From an uncultured Eubacteriales bacterium (GTDB lineage Bacteria > Bacillota > Clostridia > Oscillospirales > Ruminococcaceae): DNA of 8,983 nt. The position numbers and the translations under genes were made by a program. Position 1 is the first letter of the stretch, and the number at the start of each line of letters is the position of its first letter. Shown piece after piece: positions 1 through 6,250 of this stretch. Under the pieces are notes generated by a model. It made no database searches. It was not told where the DNA came from and worked only from the letters and a program-made list of their open reading frames with translations. The stretch spans positions 1 through 8,983 of the forward strand of contig CAUHFD010000109.1 in NCBI GenBank assembly GCA_959605275.1, read 5' to 3'.

Positions 1-1020
1 ATTGGGAGTAAAACGCAGATCCTCTCCGGTACGATAATCGGTCCCGTTTATTTTGCTGATTTCCTTTGCCGTGATTTTTCGTCCGTTAAGATCAACTGCC
101 CATACACGGAAATAAGCATCATCGTCTTCTCTACTGATTGCCAAAGCACCGTAACTGTGATCGGAGTTTACCGCAGTACTGATTGTTGATGAAATTCTAA
201 CAGGAAGATTCATTTTTTCTACGCTGCCGTCTGCATTGCAGGCATAAACGCCTGAGGTTTTTTTCGCATTATCTGTTATACTGACCAAGCAATTGCCGTT
301 AAACGGGTTCCCCATTAAGGAGTATACCACAGAATCCTTAGTAAGCACACCAGCATTGCTCAGTATTTGTTTTGCCTGATGAGAAAAACAAAGCGTAGTC
401 TTCTGCCTGATGTCATAATAAACACCGGAGCAGCCATAATGAGCATCCTGTTGATTTTCGGTATACATCCAAATAAAGCTGTCTCCCACAAAAGCGTTAT
501 CTTGTTGCTTATATCCCTCCGGTAATGTCAGCACTGGGTCTTTTGTTTTCGCCGTAGGCACCGTAGAATCTGCTGCGAAATGCACTCCAAGCGGCTGTAT
601 CAAGTCTGTTTTTATCCCGGCTGATACACCGGTTCGTTTTGTTTTCTGAAGCAACGCCAACACATTTAACCTTCCCGGCTTATACCACTCCGGAATGGAC
701 GGATCACGTTCTGTTTCGGAATCAGAAACAATTTCCGATTCCGGGTCGCTCTGTTGAGACGAATCACCAACGTTTGAAGATACACTTGTGTTTTTTCCGA
801 TATTAATCGGATTTCCGCTATTCCACAAGGTCGTGACCGTCATCGTCACAATAGCGATAACCGCTGCCGCCGAACCACACCACAACGATATTTTCCGGCA
901 GGAAGCTTTTTTTAGATCCGGCTCCTTTTTCATTTTTTCCTTAACTTCCGCAATCAATAAGCCGCTCGGCTTGATATCGGCATACATTTGTCTGTACTCT
1001 TTATCCAACAAACGACTCAT
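1..1020 (-). CDS. Single-pass membrane protein, probable anti-sigma factor of the adjacent ECF sigma (3' end outside window)
   Basis: An open frame of 340 codons runs from an ATG at 1020 to the window edge without a stop. The first ~43 residues are charged and would be cytoplasmic. Residues ~44-65 (ISLWCGSAAAVIAIVTMTV) form one membrane helix. Residues ~75-108 are a Ser/Asp/Glu-rich linker, followed by an extracytoplasmic part without a domain I recognise. The start overlaps the sigma gene end by 20 bases, so the two are probably translationally coupled. This layout is typical of ECF sigma/anti-sigma pairs, in which the N-terminal part holds the sigma factor at the membrane; that role is inferred from position and topology. 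No zinc-binding HxxxCxxC motif is present (only C41 and C48 in the N-terminal part). The purine run GGAAGGGG abuts the ATG, so TTG codons at 1011/1008 or the ATG at 987 are possible alternative starts. Confidence 0.72.
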   Translation of the reverse strand, partial: MSRLLDKEYRQMYADIKPSGLLIAEVKEKMKKEPDLKKASCRKISLWCGSAAAVIAIVTMTVTTLWNSGNPINIGKNTSVSSNVGDSSQQSDPESEIVSDSETERDPSIPEWYKPGRLNVLALLQKTKRTGVSAGIKTDLIQPLGVHFAADSTVPTAKTKDPVLTLPEGYKQQDNAFVGDSFIWMYTENQQDAHYGCSGVYYDIRQKTTLCFSHQAKQILSNAGVLTKDSVVYSLMGNPFNGNCLVSITDNAKKTSGVYACNADGSVEKMNLPVRISSTISTAVNSDHSYGALAISREDDDAYFRVWAVDLNGRKITAKEISKINGTDYRTGEDLRFTPN

Positions 1021-1489
1021 CCCCTTCCAAAATATCCCGCAGCAGTTTTCGGGAACGCATCAACTGCACCCGCACAGTTGCCTCTTTACGACCGAGCACT
1101 TTGCTGATTTCCGACACCGGCATGTCCTCATAATAGAACAAATGCACTACCGCACGGTATGCCTCCGGCAACTGATCCACAAGCGGCTTCAGATAACTTT
1201 CCTCCTCCGATTGAAACACGAGGTTATCCTCTAACGATTGGGTATGCTTCCGAAACGGCATGTTCCAGAAATTTTTACAACAGTTCACTGTCACTCTGAT
1301 AAACCAAGCCTTTTCATTGTCTGCGTTTTCAAATTTCGGCGTTTTACGAATATATCGCAGAAACACTTCCTGATAAATATCATCTGCATCGTTTTTATTT
1401 CGCACCTGGGCATAAGCCAGTTTATAAACCATGTCGGAATAAGTATCAACCGTTCTATCTATCTCTGCTTGCAGATCGGTTCGTTCCAT
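1001..1489 (-). CDS. ECF-type RNA polymerase sigma factor (sigma-70 family)
   Basis: The product of 162 residues has the size and two-domain plan of an extracytoplasmic-function sigma factor. Region 2 covers ~12-75, with the core-binding and -10-recognition helix DADDIYQEVFLR at 34-45 and AWFIRVTVNCCKNFW at 61-75. A variable linker follows. Region 4 (~102-152) carries the -35-binding helix-turn-helix: LPEAYRAVVHLFYYEDMPV, then SEISKVLGRKEATVRVQLMR. It would direct RNA polymerase to a small set of promoters after release from the membrane partner encoded immediately downstream. A longer frame begins at an ATG at 1501, but the ribosome site GGAAAGGA directly abuts that codon. The second ATG (1489), 12 bases further on, is the better start. 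The first codons of the longer form would fall in the extended anti-16S complement, as in xylA. The signal sensed cannot be read from sequence. The divergent serpin gene is a candidate target only by position. Confidence 0.9.
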   Translation of the reverse strand: MERTDLQAEIDRTVDTYSDMVYKLAYAQVRNKNDADDIYQEVFLRYIRKTPKFENADNEKAWFIRVTVNCCKNFWNMPFRKHTQSLEDNLVFQSEEESYLKPLVDQLPEAYRAVVHLFYYEDMPVSEISKVLGRKEATVRVQLMRSRKLLRDILEGDESFVG

Positions 1490-1741
1490 TTTTATGACCA
1501 TTCCTTTCCGAAGTCAGTTTCGCACCGTGCCTTCTCTCTTTTGTTGTGCAAAATCCCTTTATCTTCTGTATGTTGAAAATGCAAAAGTAATGTTTGAAAA
1601 GATATTTGTGTTTTTCTTCCAAAATCCGTCTTCCTTATATTTTGAATACCCTGTATCCGGTCTAAAAAGTTACATTGTTTTTTATTTTTGTGGCTTTTTA
1701 CATTTTATCCAATTTTCTCTTGTCGATTTTACCAGGCATTT

Positions 1742-1767
1742 TTCGAATAAAGATCCCATCTGTTACA
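1742..1767 (-). promoter_or_regulatory. Candidate ECF-type promoter pointing toward the sigma gene
   Basis: On the minus strand TGTAAC (1767-1762) is followed after 16 bases by CGAA (1745-1742). ECF promoters of the Bacillus SigX/SigM/SigV type have TGTAAC or TGAAAC-like -35 boxes and a CG-containing -10 box at about this spacing. A second TGTAAC at 1674-1669 lies nearer the gene but has no good CG-type -10 box; GGGTAT follows at 17 bases. ECF sigma genes often transcribe themselves, so such a site is expected, but short motifs in AT-rich DNA arise by chance. The long resulting leader (~250 bases) counts against this copy. Confidence 0.25.
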
Positions 1768-1784
1768 AATTTTAACATTATCAC

Positions 1785-1813
1785 TTGTGTTTTGCAATAA
1801 AATTATGTATACT
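1785..1813 (+). promoter_or_regulatory. Candidate promoter of the serpin gene
   Basis: TTGTGT (1785-1790) and TATACT (1808-1813) are separated by 17 bases. The -10 box matches the consensus at five of six positions; the -35 box matches only at TTG. Transcription would start near 1820 and give a leader of about 95 bases. The -10 box lies within one arm of a 10-base inverted repeat (1806-1815 with 1874-1883). Confidence 0.4.
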
Positions 1814-1883
1814 ATGTAAATAGACCATCCCTACCCAGACTACCGAAACAAAAGCGGCACCTCATTTGTATATATAGTATACA
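1806..1883. repeat. 10-base inverted repeat upstream of the serpin, one arm over the candidate -10 box
   Basis: TGTATACTAT at 1806-1815 recurs as its exact reverse complement ATAGTATACA at 1874-1883, with 58 bases between. Each arm contains a TATACT hexamer, so the second arm presents a -10-like box on the minus strand. The arms could bind a dimeric regulator, or the match could be a by-product of AT-rich sequence. Confidence 0.4.
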
Positions 1884-1914
1884 CACTTCGGTAAAACAAA
1901 AGGAGAGATGCTTC

Positions 1915-3174
1915 ATGAAAACAAATCATCATCGAAAAAAACCCTTCGCTGCCCTTGGCAGCGTACTGCTTGCCGTAACGATCCTTTCTAATTGTACCTC
2001 CTGTGCACTGCGCACCAGCGCCGCCGAGCTTTCCGAAGGATATTCCCGCAAAGCAACCGAACAAGGTACGGTGGACGATGCTTTTATCACAGCCCTCTCA
2101 AACTTTTCTCTCTCCCTGTTTCGGGAATCGGTCAAAAAGGATGCATCGAACGATTTGATCTCCCCACTTTCGGCAACCCTCTGCCTTGCCATGCTGGCGA
2201 ACGGCGCAAACGGCAATACAAAAACGCAGATGGAAAATGTCTTGGGGATGAACACGGATGCGCTCAACAAATCCTTATACAGCTATGTTTCCAAGCTTTA
2301 CACCTCGGATTCCTGCAAAGTGAATCTTGCTAACTCCATCTGGTTTCGGAACACCTATCAGGATCAAATCAGCAAAAACTTTCTACAAACGAATGCAGAC
2401 TGGTATAATGCCCAGATTTACAGCACCCCGTTTGATAACACCACAGTCAAAGACATCAATAACTGGGTGAAGCATTATTCAGATGGCATGATTGATTCCA
2501 TCCTGGACAAAATTTCTCCTTCAACCGTCATGTATCTCATTAACGCGCTTACGTTTGACGCAAAATGGGAAACAAAATACAAGAAAGATCAAATACGTGA
2601 AAATTTGTTCACCAATTATGATAAGTCACAAACTACAACAGAAATGATGTATTCCGAAGAATCGATTTATCTCTCGGGCGAGGGCGTTCAGGGCTTTGCC
2701 AAAAACTATGCGGGCGGACAATACAGCTTTGTCGCCCTGCTTCCGGAGGAAAACAAAGATATTTATGACTATGCGGCTTCTTTGGACGGCAAAGCGTGGC
2801 GTTCTCTCTGGAAAAACAAAGAAAACACGGCGGTTCAGGTGGCTATTCCGGAATTCCGTTACGACCGACAAAGAACTCTGATTGACGTCCTGCAAAACCT
2901 GGGAATGACCGATATGTTTGATGAAACACTGGCTGATTTTTCTGCTCTTGCCCCGAAGGATTTCCTATACTGCTCCGAAATCAATCAAAAAGTCTTTATT
3001 GAGGTGGATCGAAACGGCACAAAAGCGGCTGCGATAACCTGGGCCGGGATGAATAAATCTTCAGCAATGATCGAGGACCAAAAAACCGTATATCTCGACC
3101 GTCCTTTTCTCTATGCGATTGCGGACAATCATACCGGGTTGCCGCTCTTTTTGGGAATTGTAACAGCTCTCTGA
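1915..3174 (+). CDS. Secreted serpin (serine protease inhibitor, MEROPS I4 family)
   Basis: The 419-residue protein has an N-terminal export signal (KKP, then a hydrophobic stretch at ~11-25) and a complete serpin fold of ~365 residues. Landmarks are DLISPLSATLCLAMLANGA (80-98, shutter), NSIWFRN (140-146), LINALTFDAKWE (208-219, breach Trp218), FVALLPEE (272-279), IPEFRYD (311-317), LGMTDMFDE with ADFSALA (329-345), FIEVDRNGTKAAAIT (361-375, hinge) and RPFLYAI plus LFLGIV near the end. Thr369 at P14 and small residues at P12-P10 predict a working inhibitor that traps proteases by loop insertion. Counting 13 residues from P14 puts P1-P1' at Ser382-Ser383. The loop is about four residues longer than in alpha-1-antitrypsin, so Met379 to Met385 are all possible. 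C27 and C30 are preceded by poor lipoboxes (LSN, CTS), so lipoprotein anchoring is uncertain; signal peptidase I cleavage near TSAAE is the alternative. The start at 1915 follows AGGAG with nine bases. Likely targets are host or competitor serine proteases; gut [Eubacterium] siraeum serpins inhibit elastase-like enzymes. Confidence 0.95.
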   Translation: MKTNHHRKKPFAALGSVLLAVTILSNCTSCALRTSAAELSEGYSRKATEQGTVDDAFITALSNFSLSLFRESVKKDASNDLISPLSATLCLAMLANGANGNTKTQMENVLGMNTDALNKSLYSYVSKLYTSDSCKVNLANSIWFRNTYQDQISKNFLQTNADWYNAQIYSTPFDNTTVKDINNWVKHYSDGMIDSILDKISPSTVMYLINALTFDAKWETKYKKDQIRENLFTNYDKSQTTTEMMYSEESIYLSGEGVQGFAKNYAGGQYSFVALLPEENKDIYDYAASLDGKAWRSLWKNKENTAVQVAIPEFRYDRQRTLIDVLQNLGMTDMFDETLADFSALAPKDFLYCSEINQKVFIEVDRNGTKAAAITWAGMNKSSAMIEDQKTVYLDRPFLYAIADNHTGLPLFLGIVTAL

Positions 3175-3182
3175 TATACCTA

Positions 3183-3220
3183 AAAACGCCGTCCTCTCCG
3201 TGTGGAGAGGACGGCGTTTT
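3183..3220. terminator. Bidirectional intrinsic terminator between the serpin and xylB
   Basis: AAAACGCCGTCCTCTCC (3183-3199) pairs perfectly over 17 bases with 3204-3220, leaving the four-base loop GTGT. The stem has 13 mostly G-C pairs flanked by A-run/T-run ends, so it reads as a rho-independent terminator on both strands. It begins nine bases after the serpin stop and nine bases beyond the xylB stop, serving both convergent genes. Confidence 0.95.
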
Positions 3221-3228
3221 GATATGAC

Positions 3229-4752
3229 TTACAAATTGCTCAAGCTTTGGAATTGCTCTTGCAAAGCAGGATACAATTGCCTGTATAAATGATAAACTTT
3301 TTGATAACGCAGATGGTTGTCCTGCTCGGGCTGTACCTCCTTGTCGACACGGATGACAGCAGAACAAGCCTCCTGCACATTGGCGTAAATCCCCGTACCA
3401 ACGCCGGCAAGCAGTGCAACGCCCAATGCCGGTCCTTCTTTGGAGGACACCGTCTTGACCGGACAGCCGTACAAATCGGCGAGCATTTTTCTCCAGAACG
3501 GGCTGCTTCCGCCCCCGCCGCAAGCCAGCATTTCATCGGCGGTAATTCCCATTTCACCGAACACACCCAGGCAATCCTGCAAAGAGTAGGAAACCCCTTC
3601 CATCACTGCCCGCAGCATATCTTTTTTGGTATGAATCGCCGACAGCCCGAAAAAGACTCCCCTGGCATTCGGATCCAGATGCGGCGTCCGTTCGCCCATC
3701 AGATAAGGAAGATACAACAGTCTGTTTGCGCCGATCGGAACGGTTTGCGCCTCCTGATCCATTAGATAATAGGGATCAACCCCCATCGACTTTGCCGTTT
3801 CGATCTCCGCGCCGCAAAATTGATCCCGAAACCATTTCAAGGAAAGTCCCGCACCCTGTGTTACCCCCATAACATGCCAAGCACCCGGCACGGCACAGCA
3901 AAACGTATGAACTCTGCCCTTGGGATCAATGGCAATATCGGAAGTATGCGCAAATACCACGCCGCTGGTGCCGATGGTGGTAAATGCCTTCCCGTCTGTA
4001 ACGACGCCGGTGCCAACCGCTGCAGCCGCATTATCTCCGGCACCGCCTACCACGATGGTATCGGTGGATAACCCGGTCAATGCCGCCGTTTCCTCGGTTA
4101 GTTTTCCCGTGACCTCCGGAGATTCATATACCTTTGCAAGCATGGATTTGTCAATATCCAGCTTGTCAAGCACTTCATCCGACCACTGCCGTTTCGGGAT
4201 ATCCAAAAGCTGCATTCCGCTGGCATCCGAAACCTCAGTCGCCAACTCTCCGGTCAGCCGAAAACGAATATAGTCTTTCGGCAGCAAAATATGGCGGCAT
4301 TTTTCATAAATCTCCGGCTCGTGATTTCTGACCCACAAAATCTTAGATGCCGTAAACCCGGTCAATGCAGGGTTTGCGGTAATGTCGATCAACCGTTCTG
4401 CCCCCACACGCTGTGTGATCTCCTCACATTCTTTTCCGGTGCGCTGGTCGCACCAGATAATAGCGTTTCGAAGTACAGCGCCGTTTTGATCCAGCATCAC
4501 CAACCCGTGCATCTGACCAGAAAGCCCGATTCCTTTGATATCCTCTTTGCGGACACCGCTGTTTTTTACGACCGCCGCAAGAGAGGTCACTGTTGCCTGC
4601 CACCAATCCTCAGGAGATTGTTCTGCATAACCGTTTTGCGGCTGATACATCGGATATTCTACTGTATAAGAGGAAACAACTTCCCCGTTTTCATGGAACA
4701 AGACCGTTTTTGTCCCGGAAGTTCCGATATCTACACCAATTAAATATGCCAA
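3229..4752 (-). CDS. xylB: Xylulokinase (FGGY carbohydrate kinase)
   Basis: The enzyme phosphorylates D-xylulose with ATP to D-xylulose 5-phosphate in the cytoplasm, the second step of xylose use. The product is 507 residues, the usual length. Near the N-terminus is the phosphate-binding loop YLIGVDIGTSGTKTVLF with Asp8. GIGLSGQMHGLVMLD (~75-88) and IIWCDQRTG follow; the QMHG segment is characteristic of xylulokinases and binds the sugar. The GGAGDNAAAAVG segment carries the catalytic base Asp240, equivalent to Asp233 of E. coli XylB. TIGTSGVVF, LPYLMGERTPHLDPNARGVFFGL and CGGGGSSPFWRKMLADLYG complete the ATPase fold. The start chosen is a TTG at 4752, eight bases after AAAGAGGG. A GTG at 4788 would open a longer frame, but it has no ribosome site and adds twelve residues (MSRKAYRKRVYQ) that xylulokinases lack. 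The gene follows xylA by 39 bases and must share its transcript. Confidence 0.95.
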   Translation of the reverse strand: MAYLIGVDIGTSGTKTVLFHENGEVVSSYTVEYPMYQPQNGYAEQSPEDWWQATVTSLAAVVKNSGVRKEDIKGIGLSGQMHGLVMLDQNGAVLRNAIIWCDQRTGKECEEITQRVGAERLIDITANPALTGFTASKILWVRNHEPEIYEKCRHILLPKDYIRFRLTGELATEVSDASGMQLLDIPKRQWSDEVLDKLDIDKSMLAKVYESPEVTGKLTEETAALTGLSTDTIVVGGAGDNAAAAVGTGVVTDGKAFTTIGTSGVVFAHTSDIAIDPKGRVHTFCCAVPGAWHVMGVTQGAGLSLKWFRDQFCGAEIETAKSMGVDPYYLMDQEAQTVPIGANRLLYLPYLMGERTPHLDPNARGVFFGLSAIHTKKDMLRAVMEGVSYSLQDCLGVFGEMGITADEMLACGGGGSSPFWRKMLADLYGCPVKTVSSKEGPALGVALLAGVGTGIYANVQEACSAVIRVDKEVQPEQDNHLRYQKVYHLYRQLYPALQEQFQSLSNL

Positions 4753-4760
4753 CTGATACA

Positions 4761-4768
4761 CCCTCTTT
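4761..4768 (-). promoter_or_regulatory. Ribosome binding site that selects the TTG start of xylB
   Basis: The minus strand reads AAAGAGGG, eight bases, then TTG (4752-4750). The spacing is ideal. The conserved FGGY start (L/M-A-Y-L-I-G-V-D-I-G) begins exactly at this TTG. Confidence 0.75.
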
Positions 4769-4791
4769 CTGTATGCTTTCCTGCTCACCTT

Positions 4792-6108
4792 TTAATCAGA
4801 AAACATGATGTCGTTCATGATGCTTTCGAGCAGTTCTTGTCTGCCGCTTGCCACAACGGGACTGCCGTTTTTTAACGCATATGCAGCGACACTTTCCAGA
4901 GTCTCGTTGCCTGCAATAATGCTTGCGCCGATTCCTTCTGACCAGCTGGCATAACGTGCTTTCAGCATATCGTCCATTCTGCCGTCCTCCAGAATTGCCG
5001 CCGCTTTTTTCAAGCCCAGCGCATAGGTATCCATACCCAAAATATACGCATAAGCGATATCCAGGAACTCATAGGAACCACGGCGTACTTTTGAATCGAA
5101 ATTCAAACCGCCGTTGGTAAAGCCGCCTGCTTTCAAAACCTCCAGCATACATTTCACAGCGTCATATACATTAGAAGGGAACTGATCGGTATCCCAACCC
5201 AGCAGATAATCGCCTTGGTTTGCGTCAATCGAGCCAAACGCGCCGTTAATACGGGCGACCGCAAGCTCATGCTCAAAGTTATGTCCCGCAAGGGTAGCAT
5301 GATTCGCCTCGATATTCAGTTTGAAATCCTTTTCCAGCCCGTATTTACGTAAGAAAGCAAGTACAGTGGAGGCATCAAAATCATACTGATGCTTGGTCGG
5401 CTCTTTCGGCTTCGGCTCAATGTAGAAATCTCCGTCATAGCCTTTAGAACGCGCATACTCTACTGCCATTTTCATCAGTCTTGCCATGTTGTCCAGCTCT
5501 AATCCCATGTCGGTGTTCAAAAGAGTTTCATAACCCTCTCTGCCGCCCCAGAACACATAGCCCTTGCCTCCTAATTTGATAGTGGCGTCAATGGCGTTTT
5601 TGATCTGGAATGCCGCACAGGCAAACACGTCTGCAAACGGGGAAGTTCCGGCGCCGTGCATATAGCGCGGATTGCCGAAATTGTTGGCGGTGCCCCACAA
5701 CAATTTAATTCCGGTTTTATCCATCAGCGTCTTAATATAATCAGTCATTTCCTCCAGATTTGCCTGAAATTCAGCCAGCGTCTTTCCCTCGGGCGCAATG
5801 TCGACGTCATGGAAGCAGAAATACTCGATTCCCAACTTGGTCATGAATTCAAACGCCGCATCCGCTTTTGCTTTTGCCTGCTTCATCGGATCGGTTTGTC
5901 CGTAACTGCGCTCAATGGTCGCCGAGCCGAACGGATCATTCATCCCGGCACACATAGTATGCCAGTAGGACATCGCAAAGCGCAGATGCTCCGACATCTT
6001 CTTTCCGAGAATGATTTCATCCTTGTTATAATGCTTAAATGCCAGCGGATTTTTGCTGTCCTTTCCCTCATAACGAATCATCGGTACCTGTTCAAAATAC
6101 TCTTTCAT
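4792..6108 (-). CDS. xylA: Xylose isomerase, class II
   Basis: The enzyme interconverts D-xylose and D-xylulose in the cytoplasm with two divalent metals (Mg, Mn or Co); such enzymes also act on glucose. The 438 residues from the MKEYFEQVPMIRYEG start are the normal class II length. Catalytic residues are His100 and Asp103 in YFCFHDVDIAPEG. Segments LLWGTANNFGNPRYMHGAGT and VFWGGREGYE are family signatures. Expected metal ligands are all present: Glu231 (FYIEPKPKEPTKHQYD), Glu267 and His270 (NIEANHATLAGHNFEHE), Asp295 (GSIDANQGD), Asp306 and Asp308 (GWDTDQFP) and Asp338 (GGLNFDSK). Nothing is missing, so the enzyme should be active. An in-frame ATG at 6120 would add MVIE, but it touches the ribosome site AAAAAAGGA, so 6108 is preferred. 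A LacI-type regulator gene lies directly upstream, and a copy of that regulator's presumed operator sits in the leader (6229-6242). Confidence 0.98.
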   Translation of the reverse strand: MKEYFEQVPMIRYEGKDSKNPLAFKHYNKDEIILGKKMSEHLRFAMSYWHTMCAGMNDPFGSATIERSYGQTDPMKQAKAKADAAFEFMTKLGIEYFCFHDVDIAPEGKTLAEFQANLEEMTDYIKTLMDKTGIKLLWGTANNFGNPRYMHGAGTSPFADVFACAAFQIKNAIDATIKLGGKGYVFWGGREGYETLLNTDMGLELDNMARLMKMAVEYARSKGYDGDFYIEPKPKEPTKHQYDFDASTVLAFLRKYGLEKDFKLNIEANHATLAGHNFEHELAVARINGAFGSIDANQGDYLLGWDTDQFPSNVYDAVKCMLEVLKAGGFTNGGLNFDSKVRRGSYEFLDIAYAYILGMDTYALGLKKAAAILEDGRMDDMLKARYASWSEGIGASIIAGNETLESVAAYALKNGSPVVASGRQELLESIMNDIMFSD

Positions 6109-6129
6109 CTCAATCACCATTCCTTTTTT
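6109..6129 (-). promoter_or_regulatory. Extended, split ribosome binding site that decides the xylA start
   Basis: The minus strand reads AAAAAAGGA, AT, GGTGAT, TGAG, then ATG (6108). Both AAAGGA and GGTGAT match the complement of the 16S rRNA 3' end (AAAGGAGGTGATC), with a two-base bulge. The upstream ATG at 6120 is therefore part of the ribosome site rather than a start. Confidence 0.6.
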
Positions 6130-6139
6130 GAATTTGGTT

Positions 6140-6211
6140 TTATATTGCTAAATGTGCCGCTTCACCGGATGTATATTGGGAAAAAGCAAATCGAAACGTG
6201 CCATTTCTCAT
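6140..6211 (-). CDS. Possible 23-codon leader peptide upstream of xylA
   Basis: An ATG at 6211 opens 23 codons ending in TAA at 6140, 31 bases before the xylA start. It is preceded by CGGAGG (6230-6225), but the 13-base gap to the ATG is longer than ideal. The peptide begins MRNGTFRFAFSQ and ends HLAI; it has no run of one amino acid and no codon bias that would point to classical amino-acid attenuation. The codons overlap the long hairpin of the leader, so its translation could open or close that structure. It may equally be a chance frame, and I recognise no homologue. Confidence 0.25.
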   Translation of the reverse strand: MRNGTFRFAFSQYTSGEAAHLAI

Positions 6212-6220
6212 TTGCTTTTT
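6181..6220 (-). terminator. Hairpin with a T-tract in the lacI-xylA gap: weak terminator or leader attenuator
   Basis: AAAAAGCAAAT (6220-6210) pairs over 11 bases with ATTTGCTTTTT (6191-6181). Within the 18-base loop GAAA (6207-6204) can pair with TTTC (6196-6193). The stem ends in five T residues but is AT-rich, so it is a weak intrinsic terminator at best. It could end lacI messages (stop at 6282). If xylA transcription begins upstream near the operator, it would act within the xylA leader. Confidence 0.4.
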
Positions 6221-6228
6221 TTTGCCTC

Positions 6229-6242
6229 CGTTCACGTGCACA
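6229..6242 (-). promoter_or_regulatory. Candidate operator for the LacI-type regulator in front of xylA
   Basis: The minus strand reads TGTGCACGTGAACG. Thirteen of 14 bases equal the site found upstream of lacI (7328-7341), in inverted orientation, around a CACGTG core. LacI-family dimers bind such even-length palindromes with a central CG. The distance to the candidate -10 box (8 bases) is close to that at lacI (10 bases). No binding data can be read from the sequence. Confidence 0.75.
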
Positions 6243-6250
6243 TTATTGAC

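Larger units (their letters stand above)
1502..1914. other. AT-rich divergent intergenic region between the sigma gene and the serpin gene
   Basis: No convincing gene is present in these ~410 bases; open frames here encode Phe/Tyr-rich low-complexity peptides typical of AT-rich DNA. The region should hold the promoters of both neighbours. What can be seen is: two TGTAAC hexamers on the sigma-gene strand (1762-1767 and 1669-1674), a candidate vegetative promoter for the serpin (1785-1813), a 10-base inverted repeat (1806-1815 with 1874-1883), a 7-base inverted repeat TACCGAA/TTCGGTA (1841-1847 with 1887-1893) in the presumed serpin leader, and the serpin ribosome site AAGGAG just before 1906. 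Confidence 0.6.

Noticed and set aside
1494..1775. 93-codon plus-strand frame in the sigma-serpin gap
   Set aside because: The peptide is a Phe/Tyr/Ser-rich product of AT-rich DNA, starts inside the sigma gene, and lacks a proper ribosome site.
1990..2007. Lipobox of a lipoprotein in the serpin signal peptide
   Set aside because: Cys27 has Asn and Cys30 has Ser at -1, but with Cys at -3 for Cys30; neither fits the usual L-[AS]-[GA]-C well, so lipid anchoring is not called.
4291..4743. 150-codon plus-strand frame over xylB
   Set aside because: It is antisense to conserved FGGY kinase sequence with no independent support.
5656..6249. 197-codon plus-strand open frame over xylA and its leader
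   Set aside because: It is antisense to a fully intact xylose isomerase, and no domain is recognisable.
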